A stretch of DNA of 64,000 nucleotides from Hypoxylon rubiginosum (GCA_902806565.1 CADCXA010000029.1:1426001-1490000), one strand, 5' to 3'; positions 48,458-59,577 are shown, numbered from the stretch's first letter. The notes: generated by a model not told the origin, from the letters alone. Made by a program: numbers and translations.

Positions 48458-50752
48458 ATGACTGGCGGACAGACTCAGCCCCAGTCACACTTTCTGCCAG
48501 AAGGACTTCTCGCGGATCACGACTGGTCACCAACACCGACACCAACATCAGCATCGACATCAAAGTCGACATCGACATCGCAAACCGAACCGACTCCGAC
48601 TCACGCATTGCATACCTCAGAACCCCAATCCTTTCTAACGGCCGCCGACGCATTAAATCGACGAAATGATCATACAAATCGCATAACACAACTTCATGAC
48701 GGCGAGTCCAACCCCTCGAATTACACCCGCGAAGAGCCAATGAGCTTGAGACCACAGCTCCCCCACGGCCAGATTCAATTCCAATCGCATACCACAGCCC
48801 CCTCTCCGCCCTTGCCACAACACAAGTCAGAAGATTCGTCTTCTCCCGACGAGCCGCCCTACTCCCATTCTCCACTGGGTAGAGGCAGCAATCCTCTCTA
48901 CATCGCGACCGATGTTCCGCCTGCACCTCCGTTGCGGTCCGACAGCCTCAACAGCAACCACGGTGCTTTTTCGACGTATCGCTCAGGCTTGAATCTGCAC
49001 CACAAGAATTCCTCCCCGAATTTGAAGCCCGTCTCGAGAACCCCCAGCTTCAAGCAACACTACCCCAGAAGCATCGGGTCCGCCGCAAGTTCAGCCTATC
49101 CGAGCCCCGTCATATCTGCTATGGGCGATGTCACACCGTTGCCTTCTCCCTTATTACCTGGTAGTGATTCCCCTGGCCCGTGGAAGCGACTCGGTTCCCG
49201 CCGTCCGTCGCAGGCGCGAGATATTTTACCTCCCATCATGCCGGAGTCGGTACTAATCACCACAAGCGGCGAATCTGTCGCGTCGGCGCTGGCACACCAA
49301 ACCAAGAGACAGGTGTATGCCGGGCTTAATCTCGGCCACGCAATCGAAGTTAGCAGTGGCAAGATCGAGCATAGTCGCAACAGGAGTATTAGTGAATACA
49401 TACCAGATCCGAAGGGGATCCCTAAGAGACAGCATACGGTATCTGGCAAGGTTGACGGGAAAGACGTAGATAGTGCTTCCGACCCTCATCTACGCCGAGA
49501 GCCGCATCTTTCGGAAGCGCGAGGAATCGTACCCGTCACCAAGCCACCGACCCCTCCACCTAGTGAATCGTCCCAGAGTAGCGATGGCTCTAACTCCAAA
49601 AGATCTCGATATGAGTACTTCGACGCTCACGGCCGGCACGATCGACGACTTAGACGGTGGCGTGGTATTAAGGAGCTGGGTCAAGGAACGTTTAGTCGGG
49701 TTATGTTAGCAACAAGCCAGATTGCCGCCGACGACGAGACCAACGGCACGGCAAACAACGGAACCAATGGGCCCCCATTGCCGAACACAACCTCGCAGCC
49801 TCATCGCAAGACATTAGTAGCTATTAAAATATGCGAACACGGGCCTCGAGGCGGGGCGTCGGAAGAGCGCATCGAGATGAGCCTGAAACGAGAACTGGAT
49901 ATCATGCAGTCTATAAGTCACCCGTCATTGGTTCATCTGAAGGCATGGAATATCGAACCAACAAGAGCGTTGCTCGTTTTAAGTTACTGCCCGGGCGGCG
50001 ACCTTTTCGATGTCGCAACAACCTACCGAGACGCGCTGACACCCGTACTTTTGAGAAGGATATTTGCAGAGCTAGTGGGTGCGGTGAGATATCTCCACGA
50101 ACGCCGGATTGTTCATCGGGATATTAAGCTTGAGAGTAAGTTAATTGACGTGATGATTCATTTTTGTTGTTTACTAACGAGTTTACTAGACGTTCTGGTC
50201 AATATCCCGCCGGCTGAGCTTACAAAACCCGACCAAGATTGGGCTGCGTATCCGTACTCGGTAATCACGCTTACTGACCTCGGCCTGTCCCGCCGCGTGG
50301 CCGACGACGAAAAGTTGGAGACTCGCTGCGGATCTGACGATTACGCTGCACCCGAAGTCATATTGGGACAATCGTACGACGGGCGAGCTGTTGACGCCTG
50401 GTCGCTTGGCGTTTTACTCTATGCTCTCCTTGAATCACGACTTCCTTTCGACCCTCCGCCCGGCGCTAGCGACGCGCAGAGGATGCGAAGCAGAACGAGC
50501 CATCGAATCGCTCGCGTCGAATGGAGATGGATAAAATATCAAGGCGACGATGGCGACCACGATGCAAACGAGGCCAAATTCGAGAGTGAGGGATTAAAGG
50601 GAGCAATGGAGATTACCGAGGGCCTTCTTAAGCGGGCTAGGAGTCGGTGGCCCATGGAGAAAGTGGTGGGACACGAATGGGTCAGTGGCGGAATCGAGGT
50701 TGGAGGTGGTATCAAGTTCAGAGAAGAGGAGGAAGGTGAGGAGGTATCATGA
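48458..50752 (+). CDS. Serine/threonine protein kinase with long disordered N-terminus
   Basis: Two exons: 48458-50135 and 50190-50752, 746 aa. About 395 residues of Ser/Pro/Thr-rich, probably disordered sequence precede the kinase domain. Motifs: GQGTFSRV (glycine loop), VAIKIC (ATP lysine), HRDIKLEN (catalytic loop), TDLGLS (DLG in place of DFG), YAAPEVI (APE) and DAWSLGVLLYALL. The TRCGSDDYAAPE activation segment and the insertion between the first strands recall the fungal HAL/NPR-type group (for example yeast Prr1), but orthology is not claimed. The 54-bp intron lies inside HRDIKLE/N; it is a multiple of three with no stop, so the unspliced frame stays open with an 18-aa insertion. I prefer the spliced form because it restores HRDIKLEN. 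Start chosen at the first ATG after the C/T-rich leader. Confidence 0.88.
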   Translation: MTGGQTQPQSHFLPEGLLADHDWSPTPTPTSASTSKSTSTSQTEPTPTHALHTSEPQSFLTAADALNRRNDHTNRITQLHDGESNPSNYTREEPMSLRPQLPHGQIQFQSHTTAPSPPLPQHKSEDSSSPDEPPYSHSPLGRGSNPLYIATDVPPAPPLRSDSLNSNHGAFSTYRSGLNLHHKNSSPNLKPVSRTPSFKQHYPRSIGSAASSAYPSPVISAMGDVTPLPSPLLPGSDSPGPWKRLGSRRPSQARDILPPIMPESVLITTSGESVASALAHQTKRQVYAGLNLGHAIEVSSGKIEHSRNRSISEYIPDPKGIPKRQHTVSGKVDGKDVDSASDPHLRREPHLSEARGIVPVTKPPTPPPSESSQSSDGSNSKRSRYEYFDAHGRHDRRLRRWRGIKELGQGTFSRVMLATSQIAADDETNGTANNGTNGPPLPNTTSQPHRKTLVAIKICEHGPRGGASEERIEMSLKRELDIMQSISHPSLVHLKAWNIEPTRALLVLSYCPGGDLFDVATTYRDALTPVLLRRIFAELVGAVRYLHERRIVHRDIKLESKLIDVMIHFCCLLTSLLDVLVNIPPAELTKPDQDWAAYPYSVITLTDLGLSRRVADDEKLETRCGSDDYAAPEVILGQSYDGRAVDAWSLGVLLYALLESRLPFDPPPGASDAQRMRSRTSHRIARVEWRWIKYQGDDGDHDANEAKFESEGLKGAMEITEGLLKRARSRWPMEKVVGHEWVSGGIEVGGGIKFREEEEGEEVS

Positions 50753-51947
50753 CCCGGGCGTGAATCTACTACGTTCGCTTACGCGTAAGGATGGACGTGG
50801 TTCAACGTACATGGGCACGACATATTCTACGAGCTACACATTCTACAAGTCTCGCTCGGAACCACGAGTATTCTATCGAGAGACGACCTTCGACAACTAT
50901 TCAACCGTGTTACGGCACTAGGGGAGGTGATTAAAGACTATGCTTTTCAGGTGTTCGATGATTTATGTACAAGCGAAAGATAGACACTTGCCGCGTTGGT
51001 TCGACACTTCTTCAGGCGGGTCTGACCGCTAGCAATGGCGTTTTTGGGGGGAAGCATACGTCTTTTAACACTATCCATGTATTTCGAGGAAAAATAGCTT
51101 TTAAAATATCAAATTACCTAAGAGTGTGTCAACTCTGCATACAAATTAATGAGATCCCGGCTTGTCAGGCGTGTGCGGAAAGGCGAACGGGATATACATA
51201 TCACGTTACACCACCGGCTAAATCGTACACGGCATACATGACGGAAGGACGGCAAGCGGAGGGTGTAAGCTATATCTCATTCAGTCGATGTTCGATGAGA
51301 AACTGGACACGGAATGGCGTCTTGAAGGAATGTTACTTGACACTGTTGGTCACTATAGATTATAACGGTAAGGCGCCATGTTGCTCCCGTGAAGCACACG
51401 GACCTAGACTCATGGGCATAACCATAAGGTAGGCCGTTGCGGACGTCTTATTCGTAAGGGAATAATGAAATCTTGTCTATTCCTAGACAGAGTAGTGTAA
51501 GGCGATCAGTCAGAATTAGGAGATGAGAGTAACCTCCCGGTGAAAAAGGGGGAAGTTTAGATGCTAGTGAATATCGAGATCAGACTTTGATTTTGTCATC
51601 CTGTAATAATTACCACAAGAATTTAATTAAGACTGAAGCTCGAGAGCAGCAGCACAAAATCTCGGAAGATTCTATGCACTGCGACTTAATATATATGCCT
51701 ACAAAGCTATATATATATATGACAAAGCCCTCGTTTCCCATTTTTGTATCATTATGAAAGCCAATACCAACGCTAATGCCGATGCCAGTTTTGGGTATCT
51801 CTCCCCCCCCCCCTCGAACGCCAGATTTGATCCGTTCAACACTCAACACAACCGTGACCCGTGTCGATGTTCTTGCTGAAACTGATTTCCCACCTCTCCC
51901 CCCTTCTTCTTCCAAACCTCCTTAGTACCGGATACTGAAAGAAGCTG
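50753..51947. other. Intergenic region between the convergent kinase and DCP1 genes
   Basis: About 1.2 kb of 3' flanks. A frame at 50965-51432 has no recognisable domain. A TATATATATATA tract lies at about 51707-51720. No gene seen. Confidence 0.6.
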
Positions 51948-52899
51948 CTAGGCCACGCCAAACCCGTTCTGGCCACGGCCGAACAGCTCGTTCAGACTGA
52001 CCTGGCGACCGCCCCCGTGCACCCCCATCGGCGCGGTCCCGGCGCCTTGTCCGGCCGCCGGCGACGCGCTGGACTGGCTGGCCGAAGTCGTCGTCTCCTC
52101 CTCCCCCTCCCCCTCCTCCTCGTCCTGCGTCGTCTCGCCCCCCTGCCCTTGCCCCTGCTGTCCGAACTGTTCTTCTCGACCGTCGTCGTCTGCGGCGGCA
52201 GCAGCAGCAGCAGCAGCAGCAGCGGCAGAGCGCGCCTTGGTCCACAGCTCGTAGATGAGGGCGGAGCTGGTGCTGCGGTCCTGGTCGCTCTCGGCGTGGA
52301 TCCAGAGGCCCAGGACTTTGGGGTAGACGGGCTCCCGGCTCTCCATGGGGACGGGCACGGCCTCGTCCTCCTCGAGCCGGAAGATGAGGAGGTCGGTGGC
52401 GAGCTCGTAGTCGGCGACGGCGCGCAGGTCGAGGGTGAGGTTCGTCAGGTTCTTGCGGTTGAGGATGAAGAGGAGGCCGTCGTCGGTGCTATTAGTAGCT
52501 TCGGTATCGTCGTCGTCTTGTTGTTGTTGGGTGCAGATGAACAGCGTCCCTTCGAGGTTCGCCTTGTCCCACTTGCTGGACGCCGTGTTGAAGACGTAGA
52601 CGACGGCGTTGGCGGCGATGGACAGGATGCCGGAGATGCCCGGGCGGTACCGGCGCAGGACGCCGAGGTTCAGGTCCGTGTTGGAGCGCGCGGCGAGCGC
52701 GGCCTGCGGGGGGCCCGGGGGGTGCGACGCCATGTAGTGCGCCGTGTCGGACTCGTAGTCGGACGTGATGTTGTTGGACGTCGCTGCGAACTGCTCTACT
52801 GCTGCCTGGGCCCGGAGCTGCTGCGACCGGGTTCTCGAGTGGGCATACTGAGCTTGGGGGTGCTGCTGCTGGGCGTGGAGGTAGTAGTGCTGTTGCTGC

Positions 52900-52931
<32 letters not shown>

Positions 52932-53018
52932 TCGAGTGGTCGAGTGCGCGTGCGCGTGCGCGTGGGAATGCGGCGAGTAAGGGGCGTTTTGATGCTTGCG
53001 GGGCGTGGTCTGAGACAT
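51948..53018 (-). CDS. DCP1: mRNA-decapping enzyme subunit 1
   Basis: Intronless, 356 aa. DCP1 activates the DCP2 catalytic subunit, which removes the 5' cap of mRNAs in cytoplasmic P-bodies. Its EVH1-like domain is visible from about residue 95: NLGVLRRYRPGISGILSIAA, then VVYVFNTASSKWDKANLEGT, then FILNRKNLTNLTLDLRA and DLLIFRLEEDE. The N-terminus carries a His/Gln-rich stretch with an uninterrupted Gln tract (encoded by 52889-52931). The C-terminal part has a poly-Ala tract (52193-52230), an acidic/Gly/Gln-rich tail and a short end NELFGRGQNGFG. Such tracts are common in fungal DCP1 and may vary in length. ATG at 53018 is the first in frame. It is divergent from the 5-phosphatase gene. Confidence 0.92.
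52193..52230. repeat. CAG/GCA trinucleotide tract in DCP1 (poly-Ala)
   Basis: Near-perfect GCA/CAG run; read in the DCP1 frame on the minus strand it encodes alanines. Confidence 0.9.
52889..52931. repeat. CTG/TTG trinucleotide tract in DCP1 (poly-Gln)
   Basis: (CTG)n with TTG interruptions; encodes 14 glutamines on the minus strand. Confidence 0.9.
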
Positions 53019-54307
53019 GTTGGGCGCGGCGGGTTTTATGAACTCGTTCGTCCCTTTGTCTTTTTTTTCTTGTTTCTTGTTTAGTGATTAACGATAGCGC
53101 CGATGGGGGGAAAAAGTGAAAAATATGGTTGAATGGCTTTGACGTTGGGTTTCAGAATGACGACTGAGTTGGAATTGGGAGCTGGTTGTTTTGCGCTGAC
53201 GAATAAGATGCCGTCGGAGGTAGATAGCTCGAACTTTGGTCTTATTACCCCACCCCCACCCCCCACCACATCGGCTTATTAAGGTAGGCGGTAACGAAGC
53301 TTGATCGTATTCGATCTGTCAAATTGCAGTTTTACGGAAGATACGGGCTACGGAATTTACGGAGTACATACATAAATATTGTTACCTACAAGTACTTCTA
53401 TGGTGATAGAGGGTTCTCATCTAGGTAGCATCTACGTACAACCTATTCTTAAATATCTCCGTCCATGTACCCGGAACAGATGGGTTCCTGAGAAGTTGTG
53501 AAAGGACGAGACCTAAATTGAGGTCTTCTTTTCCGGTCAAAGTGACGAATACCTGAGTACCTACATATACATAAGGTACTTTACCCGGAAATGTGCTAAC
53601 CAGCTTGCTCAGTTTGTATCTACAATCTACGTCCATCCGATACAATAAAGCTCATTCCAGTCCTTAGAGAAATGAATGATTTGGTCAAATAATTATCTAG
53701 TTGTCCTCTCACATTGAAGATTCACCAATAGTTAGCGAAGCAGTCATATATATTGGGCGTGTAGATATGTACAAACTATGTGCTAATTCCAAAAATAGAT
53801 CTCCAAATCGCTTATCGAATCAACCACCTGGGCAGTCAAGTGGACACCAATGGCTGATTGTCCATGTGGTAAGCTACGTCAAAGCCCTTAAAACTTCCCC
53901 CCAAGCTTTAGGTCCTGCGACAAGTAGGAGTAGGTTGTATTTAACCTCAACCTCAGGTCGAAATCCGCATGTGAACTGCTTCATGATTCTAATGGAGGAT
54001 CAAGTTACTGTTCAAACTATAACACTCGAACCATTTTATTCACTTTAATATACTATAAAACTATAAAGCACGGTCGCAATTCCTGTCTTCACATGTTTTT
54101 TGCACTTCCCAGGCACAGCCCCTCCATAACGTCACAGGTCAACATGCTGGACACCCAGTTCTGCCTACGCGATCACGAGCTGACATAGGCACTAATCTTT
54201 AAACTCCATACTCTTTTGAGTATCCTTTCCTCCTCCTCCTCCTCCTCCGAATTCCGAATTCTCTACCTCTGGTACTGTTTCAATAGCTCCAACGTATATA
54301 AACAGCC
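53019..54307. other. Divergent intergenic region between DCP1 and the 5-phosphatase gene
   Basis: About 1.3 kb with no supportable gene. Close to the 5-phosphatase it has a (TCC)n tract at 54227-54248 and pyrimidine-rich sequence before the ATG. A C-rich stretch lies near 53247-53270. Confidence 0.6.
54227..54248. repeat. (TCC)n microsatellite
   Basis: About seven TCC units, 60 bp upstream of the 5-phosphatase ATG. Confidence 0.9.
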
Positions 54308-57300
54308 ATGTCCTCCAATAATCGCGATACTTCTGTTGCCTCAGAACCCGAACCAGTCGACGAAACAGCTTCAACATTCCACTACTCCCTCTCCCGAGCT
54401 GTACATGCTAGAAAATCCGAATATGTCAAGCCGCATCGCATACGAATCAAGATCGGATCATGGAACGTGGCCGGTCGTCCGGGTACCGACAAGGACCTGG
54501 CCAGCTGGTTTGTCGATGGCAAAGGCGTTGAGCGGCGATTGGATGCGAAGCTGGCCGGGATGGATTTATCAGACAAGCCAGACGCGACGGACACAAATAC
54601 GGACAGGAACTCGATAGCCCGAACGAGCGCGAAATCTAGAACTGACTCGAGCACACTAGTAGAAGGTCGATCGATACAGGAAGACGAGGAACCTTCTGTC
54701 CGAGTATTAGGTGGTGATAAGATAGGGCTCTACGTACTTGGACTCCAAGAAATCGTCGACTTAAATATCGTCTCCCAAACCTTCTACTCCGACCCAAACG
54801 CCATTGCGAAATGGCAAGATGCGCTAGAAGCCGCCTTACCAAAGGGTTATACTCTTGTTGCTAGCGAGCAACTCGTCGGTCTACTCTTGCTGATTTATGC
54901 ATCTCCCGAAGTGGCCGAGACTATATCGAACGAGTCTACCGTTAGTGTCGGAACCGGGATATATGGCTTGCTGGGCTACTGGGGCAACAAGGGAGGAATC
55001 ACATCTCGCATTCTCCTTGGTGAGACTACTCGGCTTGCTTTTACCAACTGTCACCTCGCTTCCGGCCATGATCAAGCCAGCCTCGATCGTCGATGTTGGG
55101 ATTACAACAGGATCAAGGCCCAAACCAAGTTCACACCTATTAACACTGGTGGTGTGCTTGAAGATGAAGGGGAAAAGTTAGGGGATGAGGATTTCGCATT
55201 TTGGTTTGGCGACCTCAACTTTCGCGTCGACGACCTACCGGGAGAAGACATTCGTCGCATACTCATGCTGCATTCCCGCGGCGAGTACGATGTCAACAAG
55301 AAGCAAACTGGAGAATCGTTCAGCGACGATGGTGTTATCGTATTGCGCAACAATGACGACGACGGCTCAGAGGGTTCAAATACCCCCGGAATGATATCGC
55401 GTGAAGCCTCTTTCGACAAAGATCGCAACGACGAGAGTGTTGAGCTGCCAGACCCCGACGACTTTGTACCTGATGCGCATGAAGATCCAGCATCTTTGCA
55501 AGCGACTCTCGATTCTTTACTTCCCCACGACCAGCTCAAACGGATAATGAAAGAGCGGAAGGCATTCCATGAAGGTTGGCACGAAGGTCCCATAACATTT
55601 CTACCGACATATAAATATGATGTCGGCACCGTCGGTCTTTTCGATTCTTCGGAAAAGCAACGAGCTCCTAGCTGGTGCGATCGTATCTTATATCGGACGC
55701 GTACGGATGTCAACAAATATGAAAAGAAATGCCAAGATGAGATTGAGGCCAAAAAGAAGGATGAAGAGATGACCAAGCTCGGCATTGATAAGGCTACTGA
55801 CGACGAGAGTGTCCTATTCGATTACGATCCTACTACGGATTCGAGCAACGATAATCTGCCATACGATGATACTACCTACGAGTACGATGAGTACGACGAA
55901 GCGGAGAACACCTTGGAGCATGTTATAACAAAAGAAGGGTTTGTCGACAAAATAGATTTGGATATATATACGAGTCATCAACGGATTATGTCATCGGATC
56001 ACAAACCTTTAGTTTCTATGTTTACTCTAGAATACGACGCTGTAGTTCCCGAGCTAAAAGCCAAGGTATATGCCGAGGTGGCAAAGGAACTCGACCGGGT
56101 CGAAAACGAAGGGCGGCCCGGCGTTACCATTATTGTCGACGGGAAAGATTCGGCGAATAAAAACAACGTAACGAATGGAAGCGAAGGCATTGATTTTGGG
56201 GACGTCGGATTCCTACGAAAAGAGACTCGATCTCTAACTATCGCCAATACCGGAGGTGTTTTGGCGAAATTCTGTTTCGTGGGCAAAACCAGCATATCGG
56301 ACGATGAGACAAGACAACCACCATGGCTAGAATTCAAATTTGTCCGCTCTTTGCTGCACGACGACGGAGAAGCACAAGACCCTTTGGGCGACGAGATAAC
56401 TTTAGAGCCGGGAGAGACTGTTAACGCTGTCATTGAAGCCTACGTCCACGACCTGGCCCATGTACGAGCGTTGAACGACGAAAGAGCCCAATTAGAAGAC
56501 GTTATAATACTACGCGTCACCGATGGAAGAGATCACTTCATTCCGATTAAGGCTACCTGGATACCCTCCTGCTTCGGGCGCTCGCTCGAAGAACTTATAC
56601 GCATCCCAAGGGGTGGTGGCATTCGGGCGTTAGTAAAAGAACGGAAAAGGGGAGGATCGATACCTTACAGCTTGGAAGTGCACAAGTCGTCGCCTAGCGA
56701 ATTGTTTAAGCTAACGGAGGCTGTCGAATCCCTGGCAGAACGGGTGGTAGCCGACGAGAACATGTTGGAAGAAGCTAAAGTACCTCGGGACAAGCCTGGC
56801 TGGCCTTTTGACAAAACCTCATGGCAGACGATTAACTCTGAAGACCATGAAGAATTACGGGCAGCCATTATTGAAGCGCTAGAAGAGGACAGGCCTGTCC
56901 TAGAAATCGTTACAGCCGACGTGCCAACGCTAAAACGCTTCGAGATCGTAAGCGAAGTCCTACTGTTATTTCTCTGTGGTATGCCGGACGGAATCATCAC
57001 TACGCCCCTATGGGCTAAGATTGAGCAGGCCCTGCCTAACATAGGCGATGGAAAAGTAACAACCATGGCCGAAGAACGAAAAGCCACCATTCTCGATATC
57101 CTCTCCGCCGCGCCGTACTATAACATCTCGTTCGTGTTCCTCATGTCTATGATAACACGGGTCGCGAACGAGCTGGTGCCGCTCAGCAAGGAAGAGTTCG
57201 ACGCCCTAAGTTTCCGCAAGCCCGGCTCGCTGGGGAAGCGTAGCCTGAGCTTCCGACGGAGCATTACGGGACCGGGCGGGGCGGCGGCGGCGGCGGTCAA

Positions 57301-57466
57301 CGAAGCCGCGATACAGCGCCGCCTCGCGTGGGAGAAGAGGGCCGCGGAGATATTCGGCACGGCTATCTGTCGAGCGCCGATGCCGGCGAGTGCGAAAGAA
57401 AGGAAGGCTGTCGAGGATAAGATGAGGGGGGTGGTCGAGGTGTTTCTGCGTAGAGCCGAACCGTGA
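54308..57466 (+). CDS. Inositol polyphosphate 5-phosphatase (OCRL/INPP5B-like, with ASH and RhoGAP-like regions)
   Basis: Intronless, 1052 aa. Removes the 5-phosphate of phosphoinositides such as PI(4,5)P2; OCRL-type members act on endosomal, Golgi and plasma membranes. Catalytic domain about residues 45-575: IKIGSWNVAG, LYVLGLQEIVDLN, GNKGGI, NCHLASGHD, FWFGDLNFRVD, TYKYD, APSWCDRILYR and SSDHKPL, all hallmark 5-phosphatase motifs with the acid/base and metal residues in place. A β-rich ASH-like segment follows (IDFGDVGFLRKETRSLTIAN). From about 760 there is a helical RhoGAP-like region (PRGGGIRALVKE ... VSEVLLLFLCGMPDGIITTP ... YYNISFVFLMSMITRV). The usual RhoGAP arginine finger is not evident, as in OCRL. 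An acidic/Asp-rich insertion lies in the catalytic domain near residues 335-400. Confidence 0.93.
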   Translation: MSSNNRDTSVASEPEPVDETASTFHYSLSRAVHARKSEYVKPHRIRIKIGSWNVAGRPGTDKDLASWFVDGKGVERRLDAKLAGMDLSDKPDATDTNTDRNSIARTSAKSRTDSSTLVEGRSIQEDEEPSVRVLGGDKIGLYVLGLQEIVDLNIVSQTFYSDPNAIAKWQDALEAALPKGYTLVASEQLVGLLLLIYASPEVAETISNESTVSVGTGIYGLLGYWGNKGGITSRILLGETTRLAFTNCHLASGHDQASLDRRCWDYNRIKAQTKFTPINTGGVLEDEGEKLGDEDFAFWFGDLNFRVDDLPGEDIRRILMLHSRGEYDVNKKQTGESFSDDGVIVLRNNDDDGSEGSNTPGMISREASFDKDRNDESVELPDPDDFVPDAHEDPASLQATLDSLLPHDQLKRIMKERKAFHEGWHEGPITFLPTYKYDVGTVGLFDSSEKQRAPSWCDRILYRTRTDVNKYEKKCQDEIEAKKKDEEMTKLGIDKATDDESVLFDYDPTTDSSNDNLPYDDTTYEYDEYDEAENTLEHVITKEGFVDKIDLDIYTSHQRIMSSDHKPLVSMFTLEYDAVVPELKAKVYAEVAKELDRVENEGRPGVTIIVDGKDSANKNNVTNGSEGIDFGDVGFLRKETRSLTIANTGGVLAKFCFVGKTSISDDETRQPPWLEFKFVRSLLHDDGEAQDPLGDEITLEPGETVNAVIEAYVHDLAHVRALNDERAQLEDVIILRVTDGRDHFIPIKATWIPSCFGRSLEELIRIPRGGGIRALVKERKRGGSIPYSLEVHKSSPSELFKLTEAVESLAERVVADENMLEEAKVPRDKPGWPFDKTSWQTINSEDHEELRAAIIEALEEDRPVLEIVTADVPTLKRFEIVSEVLLLFLCGMPDGIITTPLWAKIEQALPNIGDGKVTTMAEERKATILDILSAAPYYNISFVFLMSMITRVANELVPLSKEEFDALSFRKPGSLGKRSLSFRRSITGPGGAAAAAVNEAAIQRRLAWEKRAAEIFGTAICRAPMPASAKERKAVEDKMRGVVEVFLRRAEP

Positions 57467-58285
57467 TGATGGATGGAGCAAGCACGGTCTGGGCGGTAGT
57501 GCGGGTCGGTTGGCTATACTCTGAAGTATATAATAAGAGAATAGCAATTGCTGCGGGTATACTTTACTGGTAGAAACTGGGTATATAGAAAGGGAATGCG
57601 GTTGACTGCCTATAAGATATAGTCTGACGGCTTGTGGCTAAGGCTGAGTAGTAGTTTTATAAACCGATTCTTAAAGCGAGTTAGATGACAGGTACCTATT
57701 AGAAGGTACCTCTCTAGCACATGTTGCTCAATAGGAGTGCAGGTCGGTGACTTAAGTAGTTGCTACTACACTTTGTTTTTAATGGAGTTACCATTAAGGT
57801 GCCGGGGCAGAGTGGTTGGTTTGCTACAATGTCATGTCCCAGCACCAGTAGAGAGCCAGTTCACATGGTATATATTGCGCAACATGACTACGGTCTTCAC
57901 GTACGACCATACAACCTGGAAAATTCGGGATCCCGTCCGCTCTCCCAGAGACAAGCCGGGTATGGCCGGATTAGTAGTTGGGTCGGTGACGACCAGCGAA
58001 TCCCTGGTGTTGTACGTGTTTCTACTTTTTACTTTTCTTGTCCTTTTTGTCGCTTATTTCTATTCTTCGCCATCGTTTTCGTGGAGTGGTCTCCTAGCAG
58101 TGATGAATGGTTGCTACTACTAAGGGGGTTGGTTATACTCCTAAGTGGTTCTCAAATAACAAAAGGGGCGGGCAGTGCAGTAAAGTCTTCGCCCTGGTAC
58201 AAATGAATGCGAAGATAGGTGACTAAATTTAACCACACCATATTTGAATTCATTTCTCTAACCCAAATTTCATTTGGTAAAGTCT
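57467..58285. other. Intergenic region between convergent genes
   Basis: About 0.8 kb. A frame near 57737-58123 has a hydrophobic run (VLYVFLLFTFLVLFVAYFYS) but no other supporting feature; probably not a gene. GGTACCTATTAGAAGGTACC at about 57691-57710 is a short imperfect palindrome. Confidence 0.5.
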
Positions 58286-58894
58286 TCAACTACTCGAATG
58301 AACCACAAAAGTCGTCCCGTTGCACTGGTGTTGGAGACACGGGCCACAACCGTACGGCAGATAGGGGAGCCCGCAACCCATGGTGATGTTCAAGCCCCCT
58401 TCTACCTCAACCGTTCTACTCATATCTCGCGTTAGAAATCCTCTTATAACCGCAACTCGTTGCGTGTGTACTTACCCCGACTCGCACTCCAACTCCTGTC
58501 GCAGCGCGAAGCTCGCCGGGTGCTCGCCGTCGAAATCGGCGAACGCCGAACTGAACCGGAACGCGAGCGCCGTGTCCGGCTCGCCCGGGTTGCTGATGGG
58601 TACCGCGTCGCCCTTCCAGCACATGTACGTCCACTCGTCGAACTGCCTCGTCGCTTCGTCTACGGGGTAGTACAGCGTGTCCACCTGGCACGTCTGCGGC
58701 GAGGGCAGGGCCGGGCTGGACACGTGGAAGTCTAGCGTCCTTCGCTGCTCCCATTGGACGGACAGCGGGTTGATCGTCGTGTAGTCGGAGAGCTGCACGC
58801 CGGTTACCGTCCACGTGATGTCTTTGACGCATGGGGTCGGGGTTAAGGTGGCAGCGGCGACCAGGGGTAATAAGAGAAATATTGGAGTCGGCAT
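58286..58894 (-). CDS. Secreted protein, one module of the family seen at 1699-3719
   Basis: Two exons: 58894-58476 and 58418-58286, 183 aa. MPTPIFLLLPLVAAATLTPT is a signal peptide. The mature part has 11 cysteines. Its layout copies the modules of the large secreted protein: C...WTVTGVQL, LDFHVSSPALPSPQTC, EWTYMC, an F-x-F strand, then ELEC, a phase-2 intron, and TVEVEGGLNITMGC. The C-terminus adds a Cys-rich tail (GCGPCLQHQC). The donor GTAAGT and a CTAAC branch site are good; the acceptor may be at either of two AGs three bases apart (adds or drops one Arg). No named family recognised; an extracellular role is inferred from the signal peptide. Confidence 0.7.
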
Positions 58895-59577
58895 ATTGGA
58901 CGTTATATATGCTAGGGGATGAGTTAGATGCATACCAACTAAACATAAAAGCTTAGAAACTAGTTTATTTCGCTTTATGCCTTGTGGGAGTGGTGCATGT
59001 AGATACGAAATAGTCATTCATCATTTTTCATACCGCATGGGGTCTATTAGCCGCCTTCTTCCAATTGGGTTATCTGAAGTAGGAAACATAACCCGAGATA
59101 ATGATATGCCAAGGTTTAGATCGTCCCGTGGAATATGGAATGTAAAATAAGGCAATCTCTAAGAGTAAAGATTTGAGTATTAGTAAAAGGATTTGTACCG
59201 GAGCTTAAAACAGCAACCAGGCTTTTGGCATAGTTGTTTCCAGCTATGAACCCCATTGGGAAAAGCGAATATTGATGTCTGCATAGCTACAGGCTTCGCA
59301 GAACAGTCCTTCAGAACAAAACAAGAGTCTATTGAGGCATGGAGTTATCCGATTTCCTCACGGAAGATGTCTTTAAATCACAGTATAGCATATCCTGTTT
59401 ATGATAGCTTCAGTACCACCTCAGCAACTTCGGTATAGTATAAATGTTTATAAGGCCTAATTAAACGCTTGGAATCCTAGGCATTTAGGACTGGAGTATT
59501 CTTTGGTACAGCACGTGACTGACTTAAATGACTACCTAATTTGGACACATGTAATACGACCACCACTACTCCTCAGG
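58895..59577. other. Divergent intergenic region
   Basis: About 0.7 kb between the small secreted-protein gene (minus) and the BBE-like gene (plus). A+T-rich; no gene seen. Presumably contains both promoters. Confidence 0.6.

Noticed and set aside
50965..51432. 155-codon frame between kinase and DCP1
   Set aside because: No recognisable domain; lies in the 3' flanks of two convergent genes.
52017..53084. Long plus-strand frame over DCP1
   Set aside because: Shadow of the GC-rich DCP1 coding strand; composed of leucine/glycine/valine runs without a domain.
57737..58206. Frames with a membrane-like hydrophobic run
   Set aside because: Two overlapping frames of similar length, no start context or domain; likely non-coding.
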